Source of the DNA: Candidatus Melainabacteria bacterium
GTDB taxonomy: Bacteria; Cyanobacteriota; Vampirovibrionia; Obscuribacterales; Obscuribacteraceae
NCBI GenBank assembly: GCA_003153555.1
Contig: PLZS01000192.1
Span: 1 to 56,782 of the forward strand
Reading direction: 5' to 3'
DNA: 56,782 nucleotides
The position numbers and the translations under genes were made by a program. Below the pieces are notes generated by a model. That model saw only the letters and a program-made list of their open reading frames with translations. It made no database searches and was not told the DNA's origin. Shown here one piece after another: positions 7,824-14,572 of this stretch (positions are counted from its first letter, which is position 1; each line of letters starts with the position of its first letter).

Positions 7824-9622
7824 CGGTCCGGAATCTTCACCCAGAAGGTGCTGCCGACGCCTAATTCGCTGTCAACGCCAATTGAGCCACCATGTTGTTC
7901 TGCGATATTTTTACAAATTGTCAGACCCAAACCAGTGCCCGAATGCTTTTTATTCGCTCCCTGCGCTTGTTTGAAGCGCTCAAAGATCGTCGATTGCACC
8001 TCAGGCGAAATGCCACAGCCTGAGTCAGATACTTCAAACACTGTGTAATTGCTGCCGCGTTCGGCTCGCATCCTAACCTCTGAATCTGGTTCGGAAAATT
8101 TAATTGCATTGGAAAGTAGATTGATTAGTACTTGAACAAAACGATTTTGATCGACTGTCACATTTAAATCGCAAAAATTGCGTTTAACAGTCACACTATT
8201 TTGTTGTGCAAATCCATATACTGATTGCTCTGCTTGCTCCATCAGGCTTTCTGCACTGCAGTTTTTTAACTCGAGGGCAATTTCACCAGACTCTAGTTTT
8301 TCCAAGTCCAGCAGCTCATTGATCAGGCTAATCAGACGACCGATATCTTTTTCTGCGGCATCCAGTCGCTTGTGTCCTGTTTCATTGACTGCGCCATAGG
8401 CCTCAACGGACATCAGGGTTAGAAGATTTAGAACAGAATTAAGTGGGGTGCGCAGATCATGGCTTACCATCGCCACAAACTCCTTTTTCATGCGTTCAAT
8501 TTGCTTTTCGGCTGAGATGTCGTGCACGACGCAAAAGTACGATTGTTGTTTCGGTGACCAATTGGCGGTCCAATGCATATCAGCTTCTTCACCGTTTTTC
8601 AGCTTGATTCGGGTTTCGAAGTTTTTGTTTTCGCTTTTACCTTTGGCATTCAAATTGCTGATCATTTTATCGGCATCTTCGGCGCTGGTGATTTCGCGAA
8701 CGTTCATGCCCAGCAGATCCTCTCTCGAGTATCCCCAAAGCTGTAGGCAAGCGGGATTCAGAGATACGAATCGGTTGTTGGAGTCCAGTGAGCAGATCAC
8801 ATCCGAAACATTGTCAGTCAGCGCTCTTTCAACTTCGGCTGCTTCGCTCAAGATCTCAGCCATTTGATGTAAAGCGATATCGAGCTTCGCGATTTCGTCC
8901 TCACCAGGCACCGCATCTGGTAGCGCTTCGCCCATCGCGATTTTGCGACTATTTTCATGCAAAATGTCGAGCCTCCTGACGATGTGATGGCTAAAATACC
9001 GCCACCCTAGCAAGGCCAGCAAAATATTGCCCACTATTCCCGCATAGATTATGCCCTTGAACAGATCCGCGTTCTGACGTGCTCGCTCGGCTCCACTTCG
9101 CTCCAGTTCCATTTCTGGTCCGATGAGCACTCCGACCTGGTCTTTTATCTCTGTGACCAATTTGACAATTTGCTTGCGCCGTTTTTGTAATTGCTTTAAG
9201 GAGCCAAGGTCTTTTCCAAATTCGCCCAGCAAATGGTGAACCTCCTCAATCACTTTGATGCCATGTTCGACCATGCTGCCTAGCGCTGTGATATCAGCAA
9301 CTTCTTTCGGCGTTGAGCCCAGTGAAAGGAGATGTCGATATTCTGCGCGTATTGCTTCTTGTTTACGTTCAAAATCCTCTTGGTCTTGGACTTCAGTACT
9401 GCCTAGACCGGCTGGCACCAACTCACTTATAGAGTTGTAAAACACTGCCAGGAGTGCGTCTGCTTCGCCGATTAGTTGTCGGGCATGCTCTGCTTCGTTT
9501 CGTTCGCGTTCGGTCTCATTCAATAGAAAAACCAAAGACGCAAAGAATACGAGTTCAATAAGTAGCGGAATGGCAACAAGGATCAGTCCTTTTTGCGTAA
9601 GATTGAACTTGCCGCCGGTCAA
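7820..9622 (-). CDS. Membrane sensor histidine kinase (HAMP-PAS-HisKA-HATPase)
   Basis: Sensor kinase of about 600 residues. TM1 follows the start (about 11-34), then a helical extracytoplasmic domain of about 150 residues, TM2 (about 190-210), HAMP, PAS (with GYSREDLLGMNV) and HisKA with SHDLRTP (His388). HATPase_c has NLLSNAIKF, DSGCGISP and GTGLGL. The start chosen is TTG 9622, with GGAG 8 nt upstream and only ten residues before TM1. The frame is open to TTG 9721, but that start would overlap the divergent regulator and adds a low-quality N-terminus. The adjacent, divergently transcribed OmpR-type regulator is the likely partner. The helical extracytoplasmic domain resembles CHASE3/four-helix sensors; the signal is unknown. 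Confidence 0.9.
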   Translation of the reverse strand: MTGGKFNLTQKGLILVAIPLLIELVFFASLVFLLNETERERNEAEHARQLIGEADALLAVFYNSISELVPAGLGSTEVQDQEDFERKQEAIRAEYRHLLSLGSTPKEVADITALGSMVEHGIKVIEEVHHLLGEFGKDLGSLKQLQKRRKQIVKLVTEIKDQVGVLIGPEMELERSGAERARQNADLFKGIIYAGIVGNILLALLGWRYFSHHIVRRLDILHENSRKIAMGEALPDAVPGEDEIAKLDIALHQMAEILSEAAEVERALTDNVSDVICSLDSNNRFVSLNPACLQLWGYSREDLLGMNVREITSAEDADKMISNLNAKGKSENKNFETRIKLKNGEEADMHWTANWSPKQQSYFCVVHDISAEKQIERMKKEFVAMVSHDLRTPLNSVLNLLTLMSVEAYGAVNETGHKRLDAAEKDIGRLISLINELLDLEKLESGEIALELKNCSAESLMEQAEQSVYGFAQQNSVTVKRNFCDLNVTVDQNRFVQVLINLLSNAIKFSEPDSEVRMRAERGSNYTVFEVSDSGCGISPEVQSTIFERFKQAQGANKKHSGTGLGLTICKNIAEQHGGSIGVDSELGVGSTFWVKIPDR

Positions 9623-9714
9623 GTTGAGGTCTCCGAATTGATGACGATGATGCGATAATTTTACGCTTTCCGGGATTTTATGGTATGAACCTTTCGGAAG
9701 CGAAGGATTGATTG

Positions 9715-10392
9715 ATGGCAAAGATATTGCTTGTGGAAGATGACCGTAATATGTCAGGTACTGTTGAGGATTGGCTCAAGACTCTGCAGTACGAAGTGGA
9801 TGTCGCTTATGACGGTCCTGACGGTCTAGAACGTTTGTTGTTCTATGAATATGATGCGGTAATACTGGACTGGAATTTGCCTAAACTGACTGGACTGCAA
9901 GTCTGTCGAGAATATCGATCAAAGGGAGGTAAGAGTCCCATTCTCATGTTGACCGGCAAAAACGCAATTGAAGACAAAGAAGTCGGGCTGGATTCGGGAG
10001 CCGATGACTATTTGACGAAACCATTTCATTTGCGGGAACTCACAGCTCGCCTTAAGGCATTGTTGCGGCGACCTACAGTTGTCGTTGCGGACACGATTAA
10101 CTTTTGTGGCATCGAGCTTGATTGCAAGGCAAGACGAGTGCGCCGTGATGGAACAGATTTAAATCTGGCGCCTTTGGAATACAAACTTCTTGAATTTCTG
10201 ATGCGCAATCCAAATGAAGTCTTTGCACCAGAGGCTTTATTGAATCGAGTCTGGCCAAATGATTCGGATGCTTCAACTGAAACTGTGCGCACCTGCATCA
10301 AGAAATTGAGGAAGAAAATCGACGTTGCAGACAGTGAATCAATAATCACTAATCTCCCTGGCGTTGGTTATCGCTTCGATACCACAAAGTAA
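9715..10392 (+). CDS. OmpR/PhoB-family response regulator
   Basis: DNA-binding response regulator of 225 residues. The receiver domain has the acidic pair EDD (8-10), phosphoacceptor Asp52 in ILDWNLP, the conserved Thr in MLTGK and Lys in LTKPF. It is followed by a C-terminal winged helix (Trans_Reg_C) with LAPLEYKLLEFLMRNP and VRTCIKKLRKKI, ending in the usual LPGVGYRF. ATG 9715 is chosen over TTG 9712 because the receiver begins directly with AKILLVEDD. It is divergent from a histidine kinase with a short shared control region (about 9623-9714), so the two very likely form a two-component system. Target genes are unknown. An imperfect palindromic repeat lies just downstream. Confidence 0.95.
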   Translation: MAKILLVEDDRNMSGTVEDWLKTLQYEVDVAYDGPDGLERLLFYEYDAVILDWNLPKLTGLQVCREYRSKGGKSPILMLTGKNAIEDKEVGLDSGADDYLTKPFHLRELTARLKALLRRPTVVVADTINFCGIELDCKARRVRRDGTDLNLAPLEYKLLEFLMRNPNEVFAPEALLNRVWPNDSDASTETVRTCIKKLRKKIDVADSESIITNLPGVGYRFDTTK

Positions 10393-10397
10393 GACGA

Positions 10398-10503
10398 TGG
10401 AGCGCACCCATCCTGCGTGCTTCGAAAGTACTAGGAAGCTTCAGCGCATGCGAATCAAAACTCACTCACAATGGTTATGAGCATCCAAGATGGATGCGCT
10501 CCA
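10398..10503. repeat. Palindromic dispersed element with 23-bp inverted ends, copy 1
   Basis: The ends at 10398-10420 (TGGAGCGCACCCATCCTGCG...) and 10481-10503 (ending TGGATGCGCTCCA) are imperfect inverted repeats of 23 bases around an AT-richer core of 60 bases. A related element in opposite orientation lies at 30604-30672. Both are accompanied by a nearby CACCACCCGTGG box (here 10526-10539, itself a CACCAC/GTGGTG palindrome). Looks like a REP/BIME or small non-autonomous element; there is no coding capacity. It lies in the 318-base gap between the response regulator and cmk, which holds no gene. Confidence 0.7.
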
Positions 10504-10672
10504 CTTTAAGACATAATGCTTCTAATCACCACCCGTGGTGACAAAAAGCAGCGCACGGAGGCAAGATTTGATCCTGTTCTAGTTCGATCTGTTCATGACT
10601 TGGTCACACTAGAACTCTAGAATCTAGAAATCTTCAGTGCCGGTCGCGAAGAACCAATTTGGGCAAAGGCTG

Positions 10673-10700
10673 TGCCAAGTTCACCAGGGTGAACTTGGCA
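10673..10700. terminator. Perfect 13-bp hairpin downstream of cmk
   Basis: TGCCAAGTTCACC and its exact reverse complement flank a two-base centre. The hairpin lies 11 bases past the cmk stop on the minus strand. On the plus strand it is followed by TTTGCTTTTG, so it can also serve the response regulator transcript. Probably a bidirectional intrinsic terminator. Confidence 0.65.
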
Positions 10701-10710
10701 TTTGCTTTTG

Positions 10711-11427
10711 TCATGCGCATAATTTGATTATGTGCGCCACCACGTCATCAACAGACATGTTGTCAGAGAGAATTAAAACCGCGTCATCAGCCATTCTTAA
10801 TGGTGCGATTTCACGATTGGTATCTCTTTGATCTCTTTCAACAATATCTTTAAGGAGAGTTTCATAGTCCGCGCTTTCGCCCAGCGACTTCAGCTCGATC
10901 AGTCTTCTCTGCGCCCGTACTGAAGGTGATGCCGTCAAAAAGATTTTGACGTTGGCGTCTGGCAACACCACCGTGCCGATGTCCCTGCCGTCCAAAACGA
11001 CACCACCGGTCATGGCTAATTGGCGCTGTTGATTTACCAGGTGTTCGCGAATGGCTCCGATCGCCGCAAGTGGACTGACGAGTTTGGTGATGTTTTGCGA
11101 GCGAATCTGCTTCGTCACCTCAACTCCGTTGACGAAGACATGAATTTTTTCTTCCGCGTCGCCCGGTCGTAATTCAATTTTCGACTCTGCGACTGCTCGT
11201 GCGATTGCCGAATGATCGCTTAAATCAATGTTCTTTTGAATAATCAGCCATGTCGCCGCTCGATACATCGCCCCGGTATCGATGTAGAGGTAGCCTAGGG
11301 CGTCGGCGACGCGCTTAGCCACCGTCGACTTTCCGGCTCCTGCCGGACCGTCGATAGCGATTTGGAGGGTCTTTTGCACCCTTGCACTAGTTTCGCCTTT
11401 CCTGATCTGATTTTCAGAAATCACCAT
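10711..11427 (-). CDS. cmk: Cytidylate kinase
   Basis: Phosphorylates CMP/dCMP with ATP, a step of pyrimidine nucleotide supply in the cytoplasm. The P-loop is IDGPAGAGKST (about 24-34), followed by YLYIDTGAMYRAAT, the family signature for the CMP site. Then come the GRDIGTVVLPDANVKIFLTAS block and the lid region ASPSVRAQRR. At 238 residues it is of normal length, with an N-terminal extension of about 20 residues. GGTAAGG just before ATG supports the start. It precedes a perfect hairpin terminator. The call is firm. Confidence 0.96.
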   Translation of the reverse strand: MVISENQIRKGETSARVQKTLQIAIDGPAGAGKSTVAKRVADALGYLYIDTGAMYRAATWLIIQKNIDLSDHSAIARAVAESKIELRPGDAEEKIHVFVNGVEVTKQIRSQNITKLVSPLAAIGAIREHLVNQQRQLAMTGGVVLDGRDIGTVVLPDANVKIFLTASPSVRAQRRLIELKSLGESADYETLLKDIVERDQRDTNREIAPLRMADDAVLILSDNMSVDDVVAHIIKLCA

Positions 11428-11505
11428 CGCCTTACCTTTAATGAGGGGCGCATCTGAACTTTAGCCGATTTTACTCGACCTTAAGCGCCTTGGCGAGGCC
11501 AAATA

Positions 11506-12336
11506 TCAGTGTTTGGCACTTGTCGCAGGAGATCGTTTACTGGCTGCCGGGTGGCGTGCAGAATTGATCGAGGTCGATTGACGGTCGCCGGTTTTATGAG
11601 TGAGATAAGCGCTTAAGGGTTTCCAAAAAATAATCGCTAACAGTTCAATGGCCAGGAGCACACCGACGGCGCTCATAATTGCCAGAGGTGAAATTGCCGA
11701 ACTCCTTTTGGGTGGTCTTATTTTAGTGTCTGGTTTTTCAACTACTACACTGCGCATCGGTATCTGCAGGCGGGCTAATTCGTCAGCCGAGATAGGTTCG
11801 ATAACCCGCACTGGCGGCGCCGCCGACTCGATTATTTCGTTCGGTGCCACCAGCGGTTGAAGCAACTGCCAACTTGCATTTGGATTTTGGGCTTTAGCCT
11901 CAACACGCTCGCCTTTCGGCTCAATGGGATCGAAGGCATTAGAACCAAACACCTTGTCTAACAAGGACTTTTCGTCATGCAAGCCGTTTGGTGATTCAGG
12001 TAAATGCGGCACAAGAGGAATCACCTTTTCCAATTCTATGTTGAGCGAAATAGGTATGTTAAGGCTGTCTCCCTGACTGGGCCGAAGGCAGGCAAAGTTG
12101 CCTTCCGTAACGCCGAGCAGCTTTCGCACTGCCAGATAGCCAGTTTCGCGCGTTGTCGAAACGATAGCCGCAGTGATAAAACGTCCGTCCACGATGCAAA
12201 GCTTGCCATCGCAATCTCTCTGAGGCGTGGATATGCGCAAGAAAAGATTACCCGATGGGCGCTTTTCTAGGATTTTGCGGAGTACGTCTGTTAGCTGTAC
12301 TTCCTCTGTTAGGCGACCCTCGAAAACGACATCCAA
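11506..12336 (-). CDS. DUF4388/PatA-like N-terminal domain membrane protein
   Basis: Residues 3-90 (FEGRLTEEVQLTDVLRKIL, SGNLFLRI, GKLCIVDGRFITAAI, EGNFACLRP) follow the pattern of DUF4388, the domain found at the N-terminus of PatA-type cyanobacterial regulators and in many delta-proteobacterial signalling proteins. A disordered linker follows, then one membrane helix (about 216-238) and a Ser/Lys/Ala-rich tail of about 35 residues, so the globular domain is probably cytoplasmic. The TTG start at 12336 has AGGCGG upstream; no ATG is in frame nearby. It lies 32 bases downstream of the selenoprotein-like gene on the same strand and may be co-transcribed with it. Function unknown; the domain call is moderate. 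Confidence 0.75.
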   Translation of the reverse strand: MDVVFEGRLTEEVQLTDVLRKILEKRPSGNLFLRISTPQRDCDGKLCIVDGRFITAAIVSTTRETGYLAVRKLLGVTEGNFACLRPSQGDSLNIPISLNIELEKVIPLVPHLPESPNGLHDEKSLLDKVFGSNAFDPIEPKGERVEAKAQNPNASWQLLQPLVAPNEIIESAAPPVRVIEPISADELARLQIPMRSVVVEKPDTKIRPPKRSSAISPLAIMSAVGVLLAIELLAIIFWKPLSAYLTHKTGDRQSTSINSARHPAASKRSPATSAKH

Positions 12337-12368
12337 TTGAACCGCCTCAAGCCCTCTGTTGTGCTTCC

Positions 12369-12728
12369 TTACCTTTGCGCCTTGGTGCCTCTGTTAAGGA
12401 ATCCCTTGAACCATTCCAAAAACGAAATTGGCTTGGGTGCATGCGCCCCGGCTTTTGCCTGTGATTCTTGCAAATCCATGCCTTCAGACATGTACCTTAC
12501 TATTTCTAGTATTTCCCCATCTTCGGGAAATCGTCCCAATTCTCTTTTCGAAAAAATAAGAAAGCTCGCATCTTGTACTTCGAAAACTCCTCCAGAAGAT
12601 TGAATCAAAGTCGATTCTTCAGAAAGTTGTTCTTCGAGCTCTGCAGCCAACCTGACCGCTTTTGCTTTGTAACCTCAAGCACCGCAGTAGGTAATATTAA
12701 ATCGTGGTGCTGAATTGGTTTTCGACAT
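12369..12728 (-). CDS. SelW/Rdx-family selenoprotein with in-frame TGA (Sec18)
   Basis: Read from ATG 12728 (AGGA upstream) this is a 119-residue protein interrupted only by a TGA at codon 18 (12675-12677). Read as selenocysteine it gives YCGAUGYKAKA, the redox motif of the SelW/SelT/Rdx family with CxxU at residues 15-18. The rest fits too: RLAAELEEQL helix, SSGGVFEV strand (family pattern GTGGVFEI), FSKRELGRFPEDGEI (family pattern WSRKEEGRFPE). After about residue 90 there is an extra C-terminal tail. The fold is thioredoxin-like; members are thought to act in redox or oxidative-stress control. The start after the TGA alone would lack the first strand and the whole active site. Same strand as the coiled-coil gene and close to superoxide dismutase. 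Alternative: a nonsense-mutated pseudogene, made unlikely by the exact position of the TGA and the hairpin that follows. Confidence 0.85.
12643..12659 (-). promoter_or_regulatory. Bacterial SECIS-like hairpin after the TGA
   Basis: On the minus strand, 15 nt after the TGA, GCGGUC pairs with GGCUGC (six pairs, two of them G-U) around the loop AGGUU. The loop resembles the AGGUCU apical loop of the E. coli fdhF SECIS bound by SelB, and starts 21 nt after the TGA, within the range typical of bacterial SECIS elements. It lies wholly inside the coding sequence, as bacterial SECIS elements do. Confidence 0.65.
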
Positions 12729-12755
12729 AGTTTTTCCTCGCACAATTGAATCGGT

Positions 12756-13508
12756 CTATGGTCTTCTTACAAAAATACGTTTCCACCAGGGCAGATTCAG
12801 AACTTGCTGGTACTGATTCTTCAGGGCTATGAGATCCTTCTGAGCCTCAATCAGGTCAGCCTTTAAGTTTGCGGTATCAGCGGCGTTAACTTCGAGCAGG
12901 CGCATCGACGACTGTAGCTGAGCAAGTAGTCGCAAATCGTCTAGATGAGCGCGTCTTTCTTCAGACAACTCTTTGTGAGTGGCGGCTAGTTCGCGCAGCA
13001 AATGAAGCTCAATTGGTTTCCCGAAAGCTAGTTTCGTCGCCGCTTTGCTGATCACCTGACGTGACGGCCAAAATGCTTGCTCGCGTCCGCTTTCCCCTGT
13101 TCTATTGGCATAACTGCGTTTGTGCTCGACTAGCCCCTCCAGATTAAAACCAACTGGCGGCATAATTTGCCACTCTTCGTTTTCATTGACGATTGCCTTT
13201 TGGGCTGACCAACCGTCCGGCAGCTTGTTGCCCCACTTCCCTGAAAGACTGCGTTCTAGGGCCCGCATCGACTTACCTAAAACATAGGCAGCATCCTTCA
13301 AATCCAACGTTACGGATTCTGTGCTTCTTTCCACTGAAACATCTGTCGAACTGTCCAACTCCGCAAGCTGCTCCAATCCGCAAGCTTGGTGCACAGATAG
13401 ACCCTCGGCTGCATAGTCTATCCTCGGATATGGTTCTAACGGATTTGCATTGAGGTCATCGTAGAGCTCAAAAGGCTCGATGTTTGGTTTGGTGGCGTCT
13501 TCGATCAT
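12756..13508 (-). CDS. Hypothetical coiled-coil protein with possible HTH
   Basis: 250 residues, function not recognised. Residues 1-60 are acidic and disordered. Residues 67-110 (LKDAAYVLGKSMRALERSL, then GKLPDGW-like) resemble a MerR/excisionase-type helix-turn-helix. Residues 165-235 form a long coiled coil (LRELAATHKELSEERRAHL onward). The protein ends in a short amphipathic LPWWKRIFVRR, a kind of C-terminus seen on phage- and plasmid-type DNA-binding coiled-coil proteins. ATG 13508 has AGGCG nearby. It lies 27 bases upstream of the selenoprotein gene on the same strand, so the two are likely co-transcribed. DNA binding is inference only. Confidence 0.75.
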   Translation of the reverse strand: MIEDATKPNIEPFELYDDLNANPLEPYPRIDYAAEGLSVHQACGLEQLAELDSSTDVSVERSTESVTLDLKDAAYVLGKSMRALERSLSGKWGNKLPDGWSAQKAIVNENEEWQIMPPVGFNLEGLVEHKRSYANRTGESGREQAFWPSRQVISKAATKLAFGKPIELHLLRELAATHKELSEERRAHLDDLRLLAQLQSSMRLLEVNAADTANLKADLIEAQKDLIALKNQYQQVLNLPWWKRIFVRRP

Positions 13509-13705
13509 TCTTCGCCTCCTATAGCGGCGAAGCTATTGTAGCCGTTATCTTTGAAACGGTCTTGAATACGGCTTTATTTGTGACCGGAGAAGCGCCGTGC
13601 GTCGATGCGTCTCAGAGCACACGTAACAAACGGATCTTGGCATACGTCTGAAAGTGCAAAAACGATGGCAAAGCAAGCTCAATGCCGCACCACAGTCCAT
13701 AAAGC

Positions 13706-13733
13706 AAAGGCAGGCTTATGACAGCCTGCCTTT
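13706..13733. terminator. 11-bp perfect hairpin downstream of sod
   Basis: AAAGGCAGGCT and AGCCTGCCTTT pair perfectly around a six-base loop, 29 bases after the superoxide dismutase stop. On the minus strand it is followed by GCTTTATGG. Likely intrinsic terminator. Confidence 0.75.
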
Positions 13734-13762
13734 AGATTTAGTTCGGTGCATGGCACCAGGAA

Positions 13763-14377
13763 TTATTTGATCAGTCGTCCTTCAACGGCTGTCCAATCAA
13801 TATTGCTGAAGAATGCTTCGATGTATTTCGAACGCTCGGATGGCTTGTAATCAAGAAGGAATGCATGTTCCCAAACGTCCATAACCAGAATTGGCTTGAA
13901 GCCTGCTACGTTGCCTTCTTCGTGTGAGCTAATCCAGTGATTGGAAAGTGTCTTGGTCTCGGGATCCTGGAACAGAATTGCCCAGCCAACACCACGCATG
14001 GCGCCGACTTTGGTGAAGTCGTTTTTCCAAACGTCAACGCTTGAATAAACGTCGGCCATTGCTTTGCCAATGGTGCTTGATTCTTTCAGTTCAGAACCGC
14101 CAGCTTTCAAATTGCCGAAATAATATTCATGCAAAACTTTACCGTTGTATTCCCAGCCGTAGCGGCGTTTGATCTCGGCGTACTCAGGTTGACCAGCTTT
14201 GCCAGCTTCAGTAAGTTCAATTACTTTTTCGTTGAGAATGTTTGTATTTTTGACATATCCCGAATACAAGCCAAGATGTATTTCGAGTGTCTTGTCAGAA
14301 ATACCGGTCAAGTTTTTCAAATGCGAAAAGTCTTTCTCCGCATATGGTTTGTATGAGATTTTTTGCTGTAAGGTCAT
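13763..14377 (-). CDS. sod: Iron/manganese superoxide dismutase
   Basis: Converts superoxide to oxygen and hydrogen peroxide in the cytoplasm (no signal peptide). The four metal ligands are visible: His34 (EIHLGLYSGYV), His83 (VLHEYYFGN), Asp167 and His171 (MDVWEHAFLLDY). At 204 residues it is of usual length. The first motif is HLGLYSGY rather than the HYGKHHQTY of E. coli SodB, i.e. a divergent branch without the His pair. Metal choice (Fe, Mn or either) cannot be read by eye. It is monocistronic, with a hairpin terminator just downstream. Promoter elements are not obvious. Confidence 0.95.
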   Translation of the reverse strand: MTLQQKISYKPYAEKDFSHLKNLTGISDKTLEIHLGLYSGYVKNTNILNEKVIELTEAGKAGQPEYAEIKRRYGWEYNGKVLHEYYFGNLKAGGSELKESSTIGKAMADVYSSVDVWKNDFTKVGAMRGVGWAILFQDPETKTLSNHWISSHEEGNVAGFKPILVMDVWEHAFLLDYKPSERSKYIEAFFSNIDWTAVEGRLIK

Positions 14378-14524
14378 CGTGTTCTCCTATGCAGAACAGT
14401 AAGTTCCGGGGCGCTTGATAGTTAGCGTTAATTCATACCATATATCCATTTTCAAGCGGTTGAATATCTAGATTAAACCCGCTAGGTTGGGCGCTTGTTG
14501 TTAAATGGACTGAAACTGCAAGTC

Positions 14525-14546
14525 GACAGTGGAGCTCGTCACTGTC
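14525..14546. terminator. Hairpin downstream of the MshEN-module gene
   Basis: GACAGTG and CACTGTC pair around an 8-base loop, about 27 bases past the stop of the large minus-strand gene. There is no long U run. Weak intrinsic terminator or 3'-end processing hairpin. Confidence 0.45.
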
Positions 14547-14572
14547 TATCGGTTTGATACTGAATATGGTGC

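Noticed and set aside
12369..12650. Reading the SelW-like gene as a 93-residue protein starting at TTG 12650
   Set aside because: That start lacks a ribosome binding site and would remove the first strand and the redox motif, whereas ATG 12728 has AGGA and the TGA falls exactly at the family's Sec position.
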